This document shows positions 1 to 8,539 of a stretch of 64,000 bases of DNA, in pieces. The notes beneath the pieces were generated by a model. It was not told the DNA's origin. It was given only the letters and a program-made list of their open reading frames with translations, and did not search any database. The position numbers and the translations under genes are program-made. Position 1 is the first letter of the stretch. Every line of letters begins with the position of its first letter. The stretch comes from [Leptolyngbya] sp. JSC-1 (GTDB lineage: Bacteria > Cyanobacteriota > Cyanobacteriia > Elainellales > Elainellaceae), in the NCBI GenBank assembly GCA_000733415.1, contig KL662191.1, forward strand, positions 3,360,052 to 3,424,051, in the 5' to 3' direction.

Positions 1-1
1 A

Positions 2-2533
2 GAGCAGGTGCAGCGCTTAGACGCTTTGGCCAAAGAAAAGCAGCAGGTAGAAGCAGAAGATTTGGTGACGCTCCGGGCGCATCGAGATCAGGCCCAGCAA
101 GCGCTAGAGCAACAGCGGGAAGCAGCCAACACGATGGCTTCTGCCTCAGATGCCTGGATCCAGGAGCAAACGGCGTTGCGGCGGCAAATTGAAACTCTCC
201 AGCAAAGCATTGAACCTCAGCGCACCGAACAGGCTCGTCTGCAAGAGCGCACCGAGCAACTCCGGGTCAAAATTCAGGAGCAAACCCAGGCGCTGCAAGC
301 CTTAACCGAAGAAATTGCCGCTAAACAAACCCAGCGTAGCCAGATCGAGTCGCAGCTGATCACCTCGATCCAGAACATGAACGGCCTTGAGCAGTCGGTC
401 TCTGCCGCCGAACGTGAGTTGCAGCTTCAGCAGGAAACCCAAACCCGCCTGCTGCAAGAACAGCGCGACAAGCAGCGCCAGCTCGACAAGCTAGAGGCCC
501 AAGCCCAAGTGATCCGAGAAACCCAAGGCACTGGAATCAGTCAGATTTTGGCCGACGCTGGGCTGCCGGGAATCTGCGGACTCGTGGCCGAACTGGGACG
601 AGTCGATGCTCAGTATCAGCTAGCGCTGGAAATTGCTGCCGGTGCCCGCTTGAGCTACCTGATTGTCGAAGATGACAGCATTGCCGCTGCTGGGATTGAG
701 CTGCTGAAACGCCAGCGGGCCGGACGCGCTACCTTTTTGCCGCTCAACAAAATTAAAGCCCCGACTCTGGCTCCGCTTGCCAAGTGGAATCGTCCCGACG
801 GCTTTATCGACTACGCCGCAAATTTGATTGACTGTGACGACCGCTATCGGGATGTGTTCGCCTATGTGTTTGGCAATACGGTTGTGTTTCAGGCGCTAGA
901 AGCCGCTCGCCGTCAGATGGGGCAGTACCGAATCGTCACCCTAGACGGGGAACTGCTGGAAACTAGCGGCGCGATGACCGGCGGCAGCATCACCTCTCGA
1001 CAGGGTACTCTCCACTTTGGCACCGTAGAAGCAGCAGAATCGGCTGAGGCAGTAGCGTTGCGGGAACGGCTCCAGGAAATTGCCCAGATCCTCCAGCGCT
1101 GCGAGCGGCAAATCCTTCAGGCGAGTCTGGCTGTCAAGGAGGGCGCTCAGGCTCTTGCAGAGGCCAAGCAGAATCAGCGCACCATCCAGCTTCAGGTGGA
1201 GCAGTTGCAGCAGCAGTTGGTCGGTCTGATTGCTCAAGAAGGCCAGCTCCGCACCCAGTTGACGCAGAACAATCAGGAGTTGGCGGCTGCCGAAGAGCGC
1301 TTATTCACCCTGGAGCGCGAACTCCCCCGCCAAACAGCGACTCTGCAACAGCAGCGGCAGGCCCTGACCGAACTGGAGCAGTCCCAAACCCATAGTGAAT
1401 GGCAGCAGATCCAGGCCGCGATTCGTCAGCAGGAAGCCGAATTGAACCAGCGGCAGCTCGCCTTGCAAACAGCAGAGCAACGGATGCGGGATCTGGAGTT
1501 GCAACAACAGCGCCTGCAAGAGCGAATCGAGCAATACCAGCAGCGCCTGCAAGACCACCGCAACCAGCAAACAGTTCAGCTCAACCAGCACTCGACCCTC
1601 GCCACCCAGCACTCGGCCCTGACCGAACAAATCAGCGCAACCCAAACGGCCCTCGCTGCGATCGATCAAACCCTGGCTGCTGAAAAACAAGAGCGAGACC
1701 GAGCCGAACGCCAACTACGAGACCAGCAAACCGCCTACCAGCAGTTGGAATGGCAGCGGCAAAAACTGTTAGAAACCCAGCAAACCCGGCGGCAGGAGCT
1801 AGCCACCCTACAGGAACAGCTCACCGCTGAACGGGCTGAACTCCCCGATCCGCTGCCGGAAATTCCGGACGGTACCGACTTGGCCGCCTTGCAGCATGAG
1901 CTACGCTCGCTTCAGAAACGCCTGCAGGCGATGGAACCCGTGAATATGCTGGCCCTAGAGGAATATGAACGCACCCAGGCCCGCTTAGACGAGCTGAGCC
2001 AAAAGCTGACCACCTTAGATGAAGAGCGCACCGAACTGCTGTTGCGGATTGAGAACTTCACCACATTGCGGCAGCGAGCTTTCAAAGAAGCCTTTGATGC
2101 AGTCAACAAGAACTTCCAGACCATCTTTGCTGAACTTTCCGATGGAGACGGCTACTTGCAGCTTGATGACCCCCAGGATCCCTTTGCCGGTGGTTTGAAC
2201 TTGGTGGCCCATCCCAAAGGCAAGCCCGTGCGTCGTTTGGCCTCGATGTCAGGGGGAGAAAAATCCTTGACCGCCCTCAGCTTTATCTTTGCGCTTCAAC
2301 GCTACCGCCCTTCCCCCTTCTACGCCTTTGACGAGGTGGATATGTTCCTGGATGGGGCAAATGTAGAGCGATTAGCTAGAATGATTAAACACCAAGCGCA
2401 GCAAGCCCAATTTATTGTCGTTAGCCTACGGCGACCGATGATTGAATCTGCCGAGCGCACGATTGGTGTCACCCAAGCCCGAGGAGCCTACACGCAGGTT
2501 CTAGGGCTGAGCCTCCAGAGCGCTTCTGGATAG
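2..2533 (+). CDS. smc: chromosome segregation ATPase SMC (5' end outside window)
   Basis: C-terminal three quarters of an SMC protein; the frame is open to the first base of the window, so the N-terminal Walker A head is missing. Long Gln/Glu/Arg-rich coiled coils flank a hinge (about residues 175-290, with GISQILADAGLPG and GARLSYLIVED). The C-terminal head carries the ABC signature MSGGEKSLTALS and Walker B FYAFDEVDMFLDGANVERL. SMC dimers act with ScpA/ScpB in chromosome compaction and segregation. Family members are about 1,150-1,220 aa, so some 310-380 residues lie upstream. No clear terminator follows; the next gene starts 123 bp on. Confidence 0.97.
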   Translation, partial: EQVQRLDALAKEKQQVEAEDLVTLRAHRDQAQQALEQQREAANTMASASDAWIQEQTALRRQIETLQQSIEPQRTEQARLQERTEQLRVKIQEQTQALQALTEEIAAKQTQRSQIESQLITSIQNMNGLEQSVSAAERELQLQQETQTRLLQEQRDKQRQLDKLEAQAQVIRETQGTGISQILADAGLPGICGLVAELGRVDAQYQLALEIAAGARLSYLIVEDDSIAAAGIELLKRQRAGRATFLPLNKIKAPTLAPLAKWNRPDGFIDYAANLIDCDDRYRDVFAYVFGNTVVFQALEAARRQMGQYRIVTLDGELLETSGAMTGGSITSRQGTLHFGTVEAAESAEAVALRERLQEIAQILQRCERQILQASLAVKEGAQALAEAKQNQRTIQLQVEQLQQQLVGLIAQEGQLRTQLTQNNQELAAAEERLFTLERELPRQTATLQQQRQALTELEQSQTHSEWQQIQAAIRQQEAELNQRQLALQTAEQRMRDLELQQQRLQERIEQYQQRLQDHRNQQTVQLNQHSTLATQHSALTEQISATQTALAAIDQTLAAEKQERDRAERQLRDQQTAYQQLEWQRQKLLETQQTRRQELATLQEQLTAERAELPDPLPEIPDGTDLAALQHELRSLQKRLQAMEPVNMLALEEYERTQARLDELSQKLTTLDEERTELLLRIENFTTLRQRAFKEAFDAVNKNFQTIFAELSDGDGYLQLDDPQDPFAGGLNLVAHPKGKPVRRLASMSGGEKSLTALSFIFALQRYRPSPFYAFDEVDMFLDGANVERLARMIKHQAQQAQFIVVSLRRPMIESAERTIGVTQARGAYTQVLGLSLQSASG

Positions 2534-2656
2534 CTTCTGTATAATCGTTAAGATAACCCTGAAGCCTGTAATCTTAATTAATATTGATAGTTGAATCACT
2601 ATTAATGACGGATTATTACTAGTATCTTAAGACCGCTTCGAGATTAGGACTCGAAC

Positions 2657-3637
2657 ATGAGCTTTGAACAACAGTATTGCCAACGTTCTGATTTAATAGG
2701 GACCCAGATCATTACCCGTGACGGCGGCAAGCGCCTAGGGGTGGTGAGCCAGCTTTGGGTAGATGTGGATCGCCGCGAGGTAGTGGCGATCGGCCTGCGC
2801 GAAAGTATGCTGTCTGGCGTGTTGTCCAACGTCCAGCAGGTGATGCTGCTCACTAGCGTGCGCCAAATTGGGGATGTGATTTTGGTGGATGACAACACGG
2901 CGACCGAGGACGACTTCAACACCGAAGCCTACAGTAGCCTGATCAACAGCGAAGTGATTACCGAAACTGGAGAGCTGCTTGGTAAGGTGCGCGGCTTCAA
3001 GTTCGACACTCAGGATGGCCGCGTGGAATCAATCGTAATTGCCTCGATTGGCCTGCCGCAGATTCCCGATCAGCTGATCAGCACCTATGAACTGTCGATG
3101 GATGAGGTGGTCAGCAGTGGCCCGGACCGCTTGATTGTGTTTGAAGGTGCCGAAGAAAAACTGAATCAGCTCACAGTAGGTTTGCTAGAGCGGATTGGCA
3201 TCGGCAAAGCCCCCTGGGACCGGGAGGAAGACGAAGATTATGTCACTCCTGTCTCTACCGCTAACCAGTTGCCTTCGGGAATTCGCACGCCGGTCGAACC
3301 GATTCAGCAGCAGCGCCGTGTGCCCGTTGCCCAAGAAACCTGGGACGATGACCACTGGGAAGCCCAGCAGCCAAAGCAGCAGATGCGGGCAATGCAGGAG
3401 GAGCCGGTTTACGCTGAAGAATCAAACTGGGGCAGCGATGAACCCAAATACAATGAGGCCAAATACGAGGATGTGCCTTACGAGGAAATCCCAGAGGCTG
3501 ATTTTGTCACGGTCGATGAGGATGTAACCAAAGACGCCTGGGAAGATGATGAGAATCCCAAACCTTACCGTGCTCCGCAGGTGAATATTCCCGAACGCAA
3601 GCGGGTGGTGGAGTACGAAGAAGAAACGGACTACTAG
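2657..3637 (+). CDS. PRC-barrel domain protein with acidic tail
   Basis: 326 aa. Two PRC-barrel modules are visible: residues about 8-85 (DLIGTQIITRDGGKRLGVV) and about 95-170 (INSEVITETGELLGKVRGF). The last 140 residues are hydrophilic and strongly acidic (many D/E, with YEDVPYEEIPEADF), probably disordered. PRC-barrels are small beta-barrel modules found in photosynthetic reaction centres and in RNA-processing proteins such as RimM; here no enzymatic partner is attached. Cyanobacteria carry similar proteins of unknown role. No good Shine-Dalgarno precedes the ATG. The stop codon overlaps the first bases of a tandem repeat. Function uncertain; the domain call is firm. Confidence 0.85.
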   Translation: MSFEQQYCQRSDLIGTQIITRDGGKRLGVVSQLWVDVDRREVVAIGLRESMLSGVLSNVQQVMLLTSVRQIGDVILVDDNTATEDDFNTEAYSSLINSEVITETGELLGKVRGFKFDTQDGRVESIVIASIGLPQIPDQLISTYELSMDEVVSSGPDRLIVFEGAEEKLNQLTVGLLERIGIGKAPWDREEDEDYVTPVSTANQLPSGIRTPVEPIQQQRRVPVAQETWDDDHWEAQQPKQQMRAMQEEPVYAEESNWGSDEPKYNEAKYEDVPYEEIPEADFVTVDEDVTKDAWEDDENPKPYRAPQVNIPERKRVVEYEEETDY

Positions 3638-3674
3638 GTGGGGCAGTTAGGTGGGGCAGCTAGGTGGGGCAATT
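3636..3674. repeat. 13-nt tandem repeat, three copies, filling a convergent gap
   Basis: Unit AGGTGGGGCAGTT at 3636-3648, repeated as AGGTGGGGCAGCT (3649-3661) and AGGTGGGGCAATT (3662-3674). It begins inside the TAG stop of the PRC-barrel gene (3635-3637) and ends one base before the stop codon of the convergent Uma2 gene (3675-3677), so the whole intergenic space is repeat. Confidence 0.95.
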
Positions 3675-4628
3675 TCAGCTAGCCAAATTCTCGACCTCTG
3701 CTTCTGAAAGTCCGGTGAGTTGGGCCACTTGGGCTGTGCCCATTCCCTGCTGCAACAAGTTCAGCACCACTTGCCGGAGTTGGCGTTCTGCCTGTTCGGC
3801 CCGTTGGCGTTCTTGTTCGGCTCGTTGGCGTTCTTGTTCGGCCTCTTGCACTAAAACTTGGTTTCGTTCGGCATCGGTCGGGATCCAGTTGCCCTGCTCG
3901 TCGTACCAGCGCAGCCACGGGCGGGTAATGCCGTCGTAGTCGCCAAACCAGAGGCCCAGTCCCAGCTCTAGTTCCGGAATCCAAATGCGGGGATCGGTAG
4001 AATCGATCCCCTGCTCTTGGTAGTGGCCGCCGATTAGCTGAAAGAAGCGCAGTTGATTCGTGTAGCGGCTAAAGACGATGTAGTAGGGAACACGCAGAAT
4101 CTGTTCATAGACCTGCCATTTGCCTGGGGGTGTTTCTGCACTGGAACGACCGTTAGCAATGTCAGACAGCTCAGGAGAACTATCCACTGCTTCAATTTCC
4201 AGATCTGACGAAGCTGGCGGTAAGTTGGCATAGCGGCCCAAGTCTTCTTTCTCAGTGCCGGGGGAAAGCAGCTCCACCACCACAAACGGATTCACACCTT
4301 CTTGCCAAACCACATAGCTGGCCCGCAGATCCATCTGATCGTAGAGGCGCGGCACACCCAGGACCAAAAACCAATCCGGTCGCTTGTGCCAGAGGGGATG
4401 GCGTACATCGTAGTAGAGGTTGAGATCGGTGCCGGTAAAGATCTGATCGCTGGCATAGTGGCGCAGGCAGAGGGTAGCGCTCAATAGTTGGGGCTGCAAA
4501 TCATGAAATACATCCGGCAAACCAGGTTCCTCTGGGTCTTCACTGGGCAGATCGTACATCGTGGGAAGGGTTTCCCTGGGTGAACGAGGCGGATTGGTTT
4601 GGGGAATCGGATAAAAGCGTGGATCCAT
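3675..4628 (-). CDS. Uma2 family (DUF820) restriction-endonuclease-like protein
   Basis: 317 aa. The central part has the Uma2/DUF820 PD-(D/E)XK-like core: KRPDWFLVLGVPR, then FVVVELLSPGTEKEDLGRY. A Uma2-typical WIPELELGLGLW segment follows. The C-terminus (about 240-317) is a short coiled coil of repeated EQERQRA units encoded by near-identical 21-nt DNA repeats (3779-3844), ending in LTGLSEAEVENLAS, a helix-turn-helix-like tail common in cyanobacterial members. These proteins are highly multicopy in cyanobacteria and their biological role is unknown. Start ATG at 4628. Convergent with the PRC-barrel gene; kaiC lies 110 bp upstream on the same strand but appears independent. Confidence 0.88.
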   Translation of the reverse strand: MDPRFYPIPQTNPPRSPRETLPTMYDLPSEDPEEPGLPDVFHDLQPQLLSATLCLRHYASDQIFTGTDLNLYYDVRHPLWHKRPDWFLVLGVPRLYDQMDLRASYVVWQEGVNPFVVVELLSPGTEKEDLGRYANLPPASSDLEIEAVDSSPELSDIANGRSSAETPPGKWQVYEQILRVPYYIVFSRYTNQLRFFQLIGGHYQEQGIDSTDPRIWIPELELGLGLWFGDYDGITRPWLRWYDEQGNWIPTDAERNQVLVQEAEQERQRAEQERQRAEQAERQLRQVVLNLLQQGMGTAQVAQLTGLSEAEVENLAS

Positions 4629-4668
4629 AGGCAGAATTCAGCTCAGGCTTATGTTTTATTTTGGCTGA

Positions 4669-4698
4669 ATTCTCTGAGTTGTGATTCTCTGAGTTGTG
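4669..4698. repeat. 15-nt perfect tandem duplication
   Basis: ATTCTCTGAGTTGTG at 4669-4683 is repeated exactly at 4684-4698, in the gap between the kaiC stop and the Uma2 start. Confidence 0.95.
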
Positions 4699-4738
4699 GA
4701 GCGCCCATGATAAACCCATGCAGCCAGCGTGGCCCACG

Positions 4739-6313
4739 CTAATCCAATTTACTGTCTGGGCTATCCTGCGACTTCTCCTGAAACCCACGCACAATTCGAG
4801 ACAGTTCATTCTTTTCATCAACCGCCACCCGCGATGGAGAGCCGCTGATGATACCCTCAAAGTTGCGGAACGAGTCTTTGATTTCGGGTCCATCGCCGCT
4901 GATGATATATTCTCGAATCGCCTTGTCATGCCAAGAGCCACGCATCTTGAACACGTTGATCGCCCGCGCCATTTCGCCGCGAATCTCCACATACTGCAAC
5001 AGCAAAATTGTGTCAGTGATGGTGGAAATATGGGAATCGGTGATCGAGTGGGATCCCATGAACTGATCGGTAGTGTTGGTGAAAAAGCCGGTAATTTCCT
5101 CCTGCTTGGCAAACCCGGTCACGCCGATCACAAACTGCCGAAAGGCATTATTGCTGACGCCCCGCGCCAGGGCTGATAAGGAATCAATTGCAATTCGAGA
5201 TGGTTTGAATTCTGAGATCTCTGACTTGATGATTTGCAAGTGATCTTCTAACCCCGCTGATTCGGGATAGGCGCAGATAATTTTCAGTAACCCCTGCTGT
5301 TCCAGGTCTTCAAAATCAATGCCCCAGGAGTAGGCATTCCGCGACAACTGCGCTCGCGATTCTTCATAGGCAAACAGCAGTGCCCGTTCGTTGACCCGGC
5401 AGCCATCCTGCAAGAATTTGCTCACCAACAGAGTTTTGCCCGTGCCGGTCGCGCCCGTCGCCAAAATAATCGAATCCTTGAAAAAGCCGCCGCCGCACAT
5501 TTGATCCAGCGTTTTAACGCCGGAAGAAACCCGCACATTCGAGGATCGTTGGGTTAGCCGCATTGCGCCGAGTGGGAAGATATTGATGCCCTGGTTGGTG
5601 ATCGTAAAGGGATACTCTCCCTTCATATGAGTGGTGCCGCGCAGCTTTAGAATCTCCATCGTGCGCCGCCGCCGTTCCCCTTCCAGGACATTGCGGACAA
5701 TGATCACGTTATCAGAGACAAATTCTTCCACCCCAAACCGTGCCACTGGCCCATACTCTTCCAAGCGCTCGGTGGTCATGATCGTAGTGGCACCCACCTG
5801 CTTCAGCCGCGCCACTAAGCGAAAAATTTCCCGCCGCACTACCGAAGCCGCATCGTACTGCTGAAATACCGCCGTTACCGAATCGATCGAAACCCGCTTG
5901 GCTTTGTATTTGCGAATCGCATACTGAATCCGCTCGATCAAGGCCGAGAGGTCAAAATTGCCGATCACATCTTGCCCTTCCGGATCGGGAGAGGCATCCA
6001 AAATAAACAGCTTGCCCTCGTCTACCAACTGCTGCAAATTCCAGCCAAAGCTGCAGGCATTTTTGATAATATCTGCCGGGGATTCTTCAAAGGTGACGAA
6101 AACACCAGGTTCATCAAATTGGGTAATGCCGTTGTAGAGAAACTGGGTGGCAAACAGGGTTTTACCTGTACCCGACGTGCCGCTGACCAATGTGGTTCGA
6201 CCAACCGGCAAACCACCATGACTGATATCATCAAACCCCTCAATCATGGTGCGAATTTTTTGAACTCCAGCAATTGTCATGCTTTGCTGTCCATCTGGGC
6301 TGGTTTGGGTCAT
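4739..6313 (-). CDS. kaiC: circadian clock ATPase/autokinase KaiC
   Basis: 524 aa, close to the usual 519. Two RecA-like halves: CI with Walker A GTSGTGKT (about 45-52) and catalytic Glu pair TFEESP (76-77); CII with Walker A GATGTGKT (about 287-294) and AYEESRAQL (317-318). The dual autophosphorylation pair is S430/T431 in DSHISTITDT, matching S431/T432 of Synechococcus elongatus. The C-terminal A-loop/tail, which KaiA grips, is present (RIVRGFQEK). KaiC forms the hexamer whose phosphorylation cycle is the clock. Start ATG 6313. It is last in kaiA-kaiB-kaiC order, but 319 bp separate it from kaiB, far more than in a tightly coupled kaiBC operon. Confidence 0.99.
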   Translation of the reverse strand: MTQTSPDGQQSMTIAGVQKIRTMIEGFDDISHGGLPVGRTTLVSGTSGTGKTLFATQFLYNGITQFDEPGVFVTFEESPADIIKNACSFGWNLQQLVDEGKLFILDASPDPEGQDVIGNFDLSALIERIQYAIRKYKAKRVSIDSVTAVFQQYDAASVVRREIFRLVARLKQVGATTIMTTERLEEYGPVARFGVEEFVSDNVIIVRNVLEGERRRRTMEILKLRGTTHMKGEYPFTITNQGINIFPLGAMRLTQRSSNVRVSSGVKTLDQMCGGGFFKDSIILATGATGTGKTLLVSKFLQDGCRVNERALLFAYEESRAQLSRNAYSWGIDFEDLEQQGLLKIICAYPESAGLEDHLQIIKSEISEFKPSRIAIDSLSALARGVSNNAFRQFVIGVTGFAKQEEITGFFTNTTDQFMGSHSITDSHISTITDTILLLQYVEIRGEMARAINVFKMRGSWHDKAIREYIISGDGPEIKDSFRNFEGIISGSPSRVAVDEKNELSRIVRGFQEKSQDSPDSKLD

Positions 6314-6632
6314 GGTTCAACGTAACCTTTACTCATTTTGATTAAGCGTGGAGCTTCGATAGAAAAAATTTGGCTTCATCTAAAGGATTCAAACATCCAA
6401 ATTTATCAGATTTAGATGAACGCTAGATGGAGCGTGCGCCTGACCTTGCATTATACGCTTTAAGGGAAGCTCAACACTGGTTATTGCAGTCAGCGGTCCC
6501 CTACGAAAGGCAGACCATTGTAGCGAGGAAGATGAGAGTCGATATCAGCGGTCCGAAAGACTGGCAAGCAGTGACAAACACAACGCGGCGAAGATTTGAA
6601 TCACCTACCCTATCGTAGGCAAACTTGGTCAA
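6314..6632. other. long kaiB-kaiC intergenic region
   Basis: 319 bp with no convincing gene. It holds a perfect 10-bp inverted repeat (6375-6384 / 6411-6420) near kaiC and an imperfect direct repeat sharing TCAGCGGTCC (about 6490-6500 and 6545-6555). A short plus-strand reading frame at 6427-6618 has no family resemblance. It may contain a kaiC-specific promoter. Confidence 0.6.
6375..6420. promoter_or_regulatory. 10-bp perfect inverted repeat upstream of kaiC
   Basis: TTCATCTAAA at 6375-6384 and its exact reverse complement TTTAGATGAA at 6411-6420, spaced by 26 nt. It lies 62-107 bp upstream of the kaiC ATG (minus strand). It could be an operator, an mRNA hairpin or a processing site; the function is not known. 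Confidence 0.5.
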
Positions 6633-6953
6633 TTACGTCAGATTTTCTGATTCTTCCTCTTGTAGTTCGTCGTAAAGCAGATCTAAACCAATTAATACCC
6701 GCTCTCGATCCGACAAATCGCCAATAATTTTGCGCACAGGCGGCGGCAGGATCTTTGCTAATGTGGGAGTTGCTAAGATTTTATCTTCCTCAGCCAACTG
6801 AGGGTTTTTCAGCACATCGATCACTTTGAGGGCATACACCCCTTGAAACTCTTTCTCTAAAATGTTGTTCAGCGTTTTGAGCGCCCTCACCGAATTGGGC
6901 GTATTTCCTGCCACATAAAGCTTCAGAATATAGGTCTTTTTTAATGGACTCAT
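6633..6953 (-). CDS. kaiB: circadian clock protein KaiB
   Basis: 106 aa, usual family length. Thioredoxin-like/fold-switching KaiB signature: [20 protein letters not shown], then [20 protein letters not shown] and [20 protein letters not shown], with an acidic C-terminal tail. KaiB binds phosphorylated KaiC, sequesters KaiA and drives the dephosphorylation half of the cycle. Start ATG 6953. kaiA ends 171 bp upstream on the same strand, enough space for the separate kaiB promoter usual in this locus. Confidence 0.99.
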   Translation of the reverse strand: MSPLKKTYILKLYVAGNTPNSVRALKTLNNILEKEFQGVYALKVIDVLKNPQLAEEDKILATPTLAKILPPPVRKIIGDLSDRERVLIGLDLLYDELQEEESENLT

Positions 6954-7124
6954 GGGATTAGGGCTAGGCTCACAGGTTAGAACTAATGGGCTAGGAGTAG
7001 GATTAAAATCACAGGTGCTTATAGGGTTGATAATAAAGCAGGTAGCACAGTACGGCTTAGATGACAGGTAGTAGTAGCACAGATTCAGTTTGCCATCCTA
7101 CCCTTAGATCAACTTAGCAGCAAT

Positions 7125-8024
7125 CTAAGATTCGCGCGGAATTGATCGACGGTACATCTCGCACAAATGGGCCAATGTATCAATCAGAGTGAGACGATAG
7201 TCAAGCAATACCTCGTCACTGCGGCCTTCTAGTTTAAGATGTTTGGAAAATTCATCCATTAACTCCATGTGAATTTCCACAATCTGGGAAATCGGCACAT
7301 CCGCAAAGAAAGCAACGTTGACAAAGTGGTCAATCTTATCATTCAGACGAGGCTCATCTGAAAAATAAGCCAAAATGATTTCTCGGTAGTCTGCCTTAAG
7401 TTGCCGCAACAGGTCTTCCTTCTGAGGTGAAGCCATGTGACGTAAAAAATTGCGCGGATTTCGTTTGTAATAGACACCTAAATAATCAAGCCGCTCCTTC
7501 AATTTTTCAGCTAATCGAAGCTGTTGTGCCATGAGTTCCCGACTGTTGAAAGATTCTGCAATAGTAGCAGGTACCTGCTTTCCGGGTTTGAGTTGAATGA
7601 ATTTGCTAATGGCCTGGTCAATGGCCAGTCCGATCTGGTTAAACTGCTGAGCTGACAGGCAGATCATGGCCGCATGGTAGGAAAATTCCTCTAGATGGTT
7701 TGATTGCCCATCGGCTAAATCAGCCGGCTCGGAATTGGTTGGCGTCGGATCCGACACCGGAGATTCTAAAATTACCGTTGGGAAAAACCAAGCCTGCTGT
7801 TGCAGCTGATCAAGAAACGCTTGCAGCTCAGGCTCTACCTCCAGCACTAGACAATCCACATGGCCAGTCTGCTGAATATGGGCCAGCAAATCATCGCTTG
7901 AGCGGAATATCGTGCTGTGATAGCGGCCTACTTCGGGCAGCAACAGCTCTTCTAGGTAGGGCAAGAGGAGCTGAGCAAACGGTTCAGACGTGCAGAAGAC
8001 GCAAATTGAGAGGGAAGAACGCAA
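7125..8024 (-). CDS. kaiA: circadian clock protein KaiA
   Basis: 299 aa. The N-terminal pseudo-receiver domain (SICVFCTSEPFAQLL; DCLVLEVEPELQAFL) is followed by a linker and the all-helical C-terminal KaiC-binding domain (LRQLKADYREIILAYF, DKIDHFVNVAFFADVPISQIVEIHMELMDEF split over about residues 205-260). KaiA stimulates KaiC autophosphorylation. The start appears to be TTG at 8024: the frame upstream has no ATG or GTG before a stop at 8043-8045, and this start aligns the first strand with known KaiA. No clear Shine-Dalgarno precedes it. Full-length type (with receiver), as in unicellular and many filamentous species outside the short-KaiA Nostocales. Confidence 0.96.
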   Translation of the reverse strand: MRSSLSICVFCTSEPFAQLLLPYLEELLLPEVGRYHSTIFRSSDDLLAHIQQTGHVDCLVLEVEPELQAFLDQLQQQAWFFPTVILESPVSDPTPTNSEPADLADGQSNHLEEFSYHAAMICLSAQQFNQIGLAIDQAISKFIQLKPGKQVPATIAESFNSRELMAQQLRLAEKLKERLDYLGVYYKRNPRNFLRHMASPQKEDLLRQLKADYREIILAYFSDEPRLNDKIDHFVNVAFFADVPISQIVEIHMELMDEFSKHLKLEGRSDEVLLDYRLTLIDTLAHLCEMYRRSIPRES

Positions 8025-8539
8025 AGCTTTGATGAATTGGGATTACAGCACAGCAACACTTTACAACTTAACGAAATCCGATCAATGGCTAAATTTGATT
8101 AAAACCATTGACTAACAATGCTCAACGCAGGTAGGAGAATGGATATGCAAAGTCAATACCAATAAAAATACTTAACATTTATTGTAGTTGAAAAACGCCT
8201 GCTGACTCGACTATACCGTCATAATTGAGGTGGGTTCAGATTCTCGATTTCATTGCTGCTAGAAACTCGCTTGTTCACCGACTACCCAATAGAAATAGCT
8301 GGAAATTTGCTGATTGGGTTGCTGGCAGCCACCTCTGGCTCTGAATCTGTTAGTCCGGAAGCAGCTTGGGAATTTAGCTGTCGATTCAATTGCTTCACCT
8401 CTTACCCCACTTACCCCACGCCCTACCCTTTGCTCTCTAGTCTGCCGTTCAGCTCTGTAGCTCAGCGCATGCCCCATCCTGTTTGCTTCAGCTTTGCTCC
8501 TGTAACCGCCTCCTTTATTGCGTTCTGGCTCGGTGACGG
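8025..8539. other. divergent intergenic region kaiA / hybrid kinase
   Basis: 515 bp. Should contain the kaiA promoter (minus) and the kinase promoter (plus). The kaiA-proximal half is AT-rich. The kinase-proximal part is pyrimidine-rich and includes a 9-nt duplication TTACCCCAC at 8402-8410 and 8411-8419. A plus-strand frame at 8253-8543 is not convincing as a gene. No RNA gene seen. Confidence 0.6.

Noticed and set aside
1301..1714. Long frames antisense to smc
   Set aside because: Leu/Gln-rich shadow of the coiled-coil coding strand.
2640..2660. GGACTCGAAC resembling a tRNA T-loop
   Set aside because: No acceptor or anticodon stem can be built around it; it lies just before the PRC-barrel ATG.
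6427..6618. 63-codon frame in the kaiB-kaiC gap
   Set aside because: No recognisable motif and opposite orientation to the operon; composition looks non-coding.
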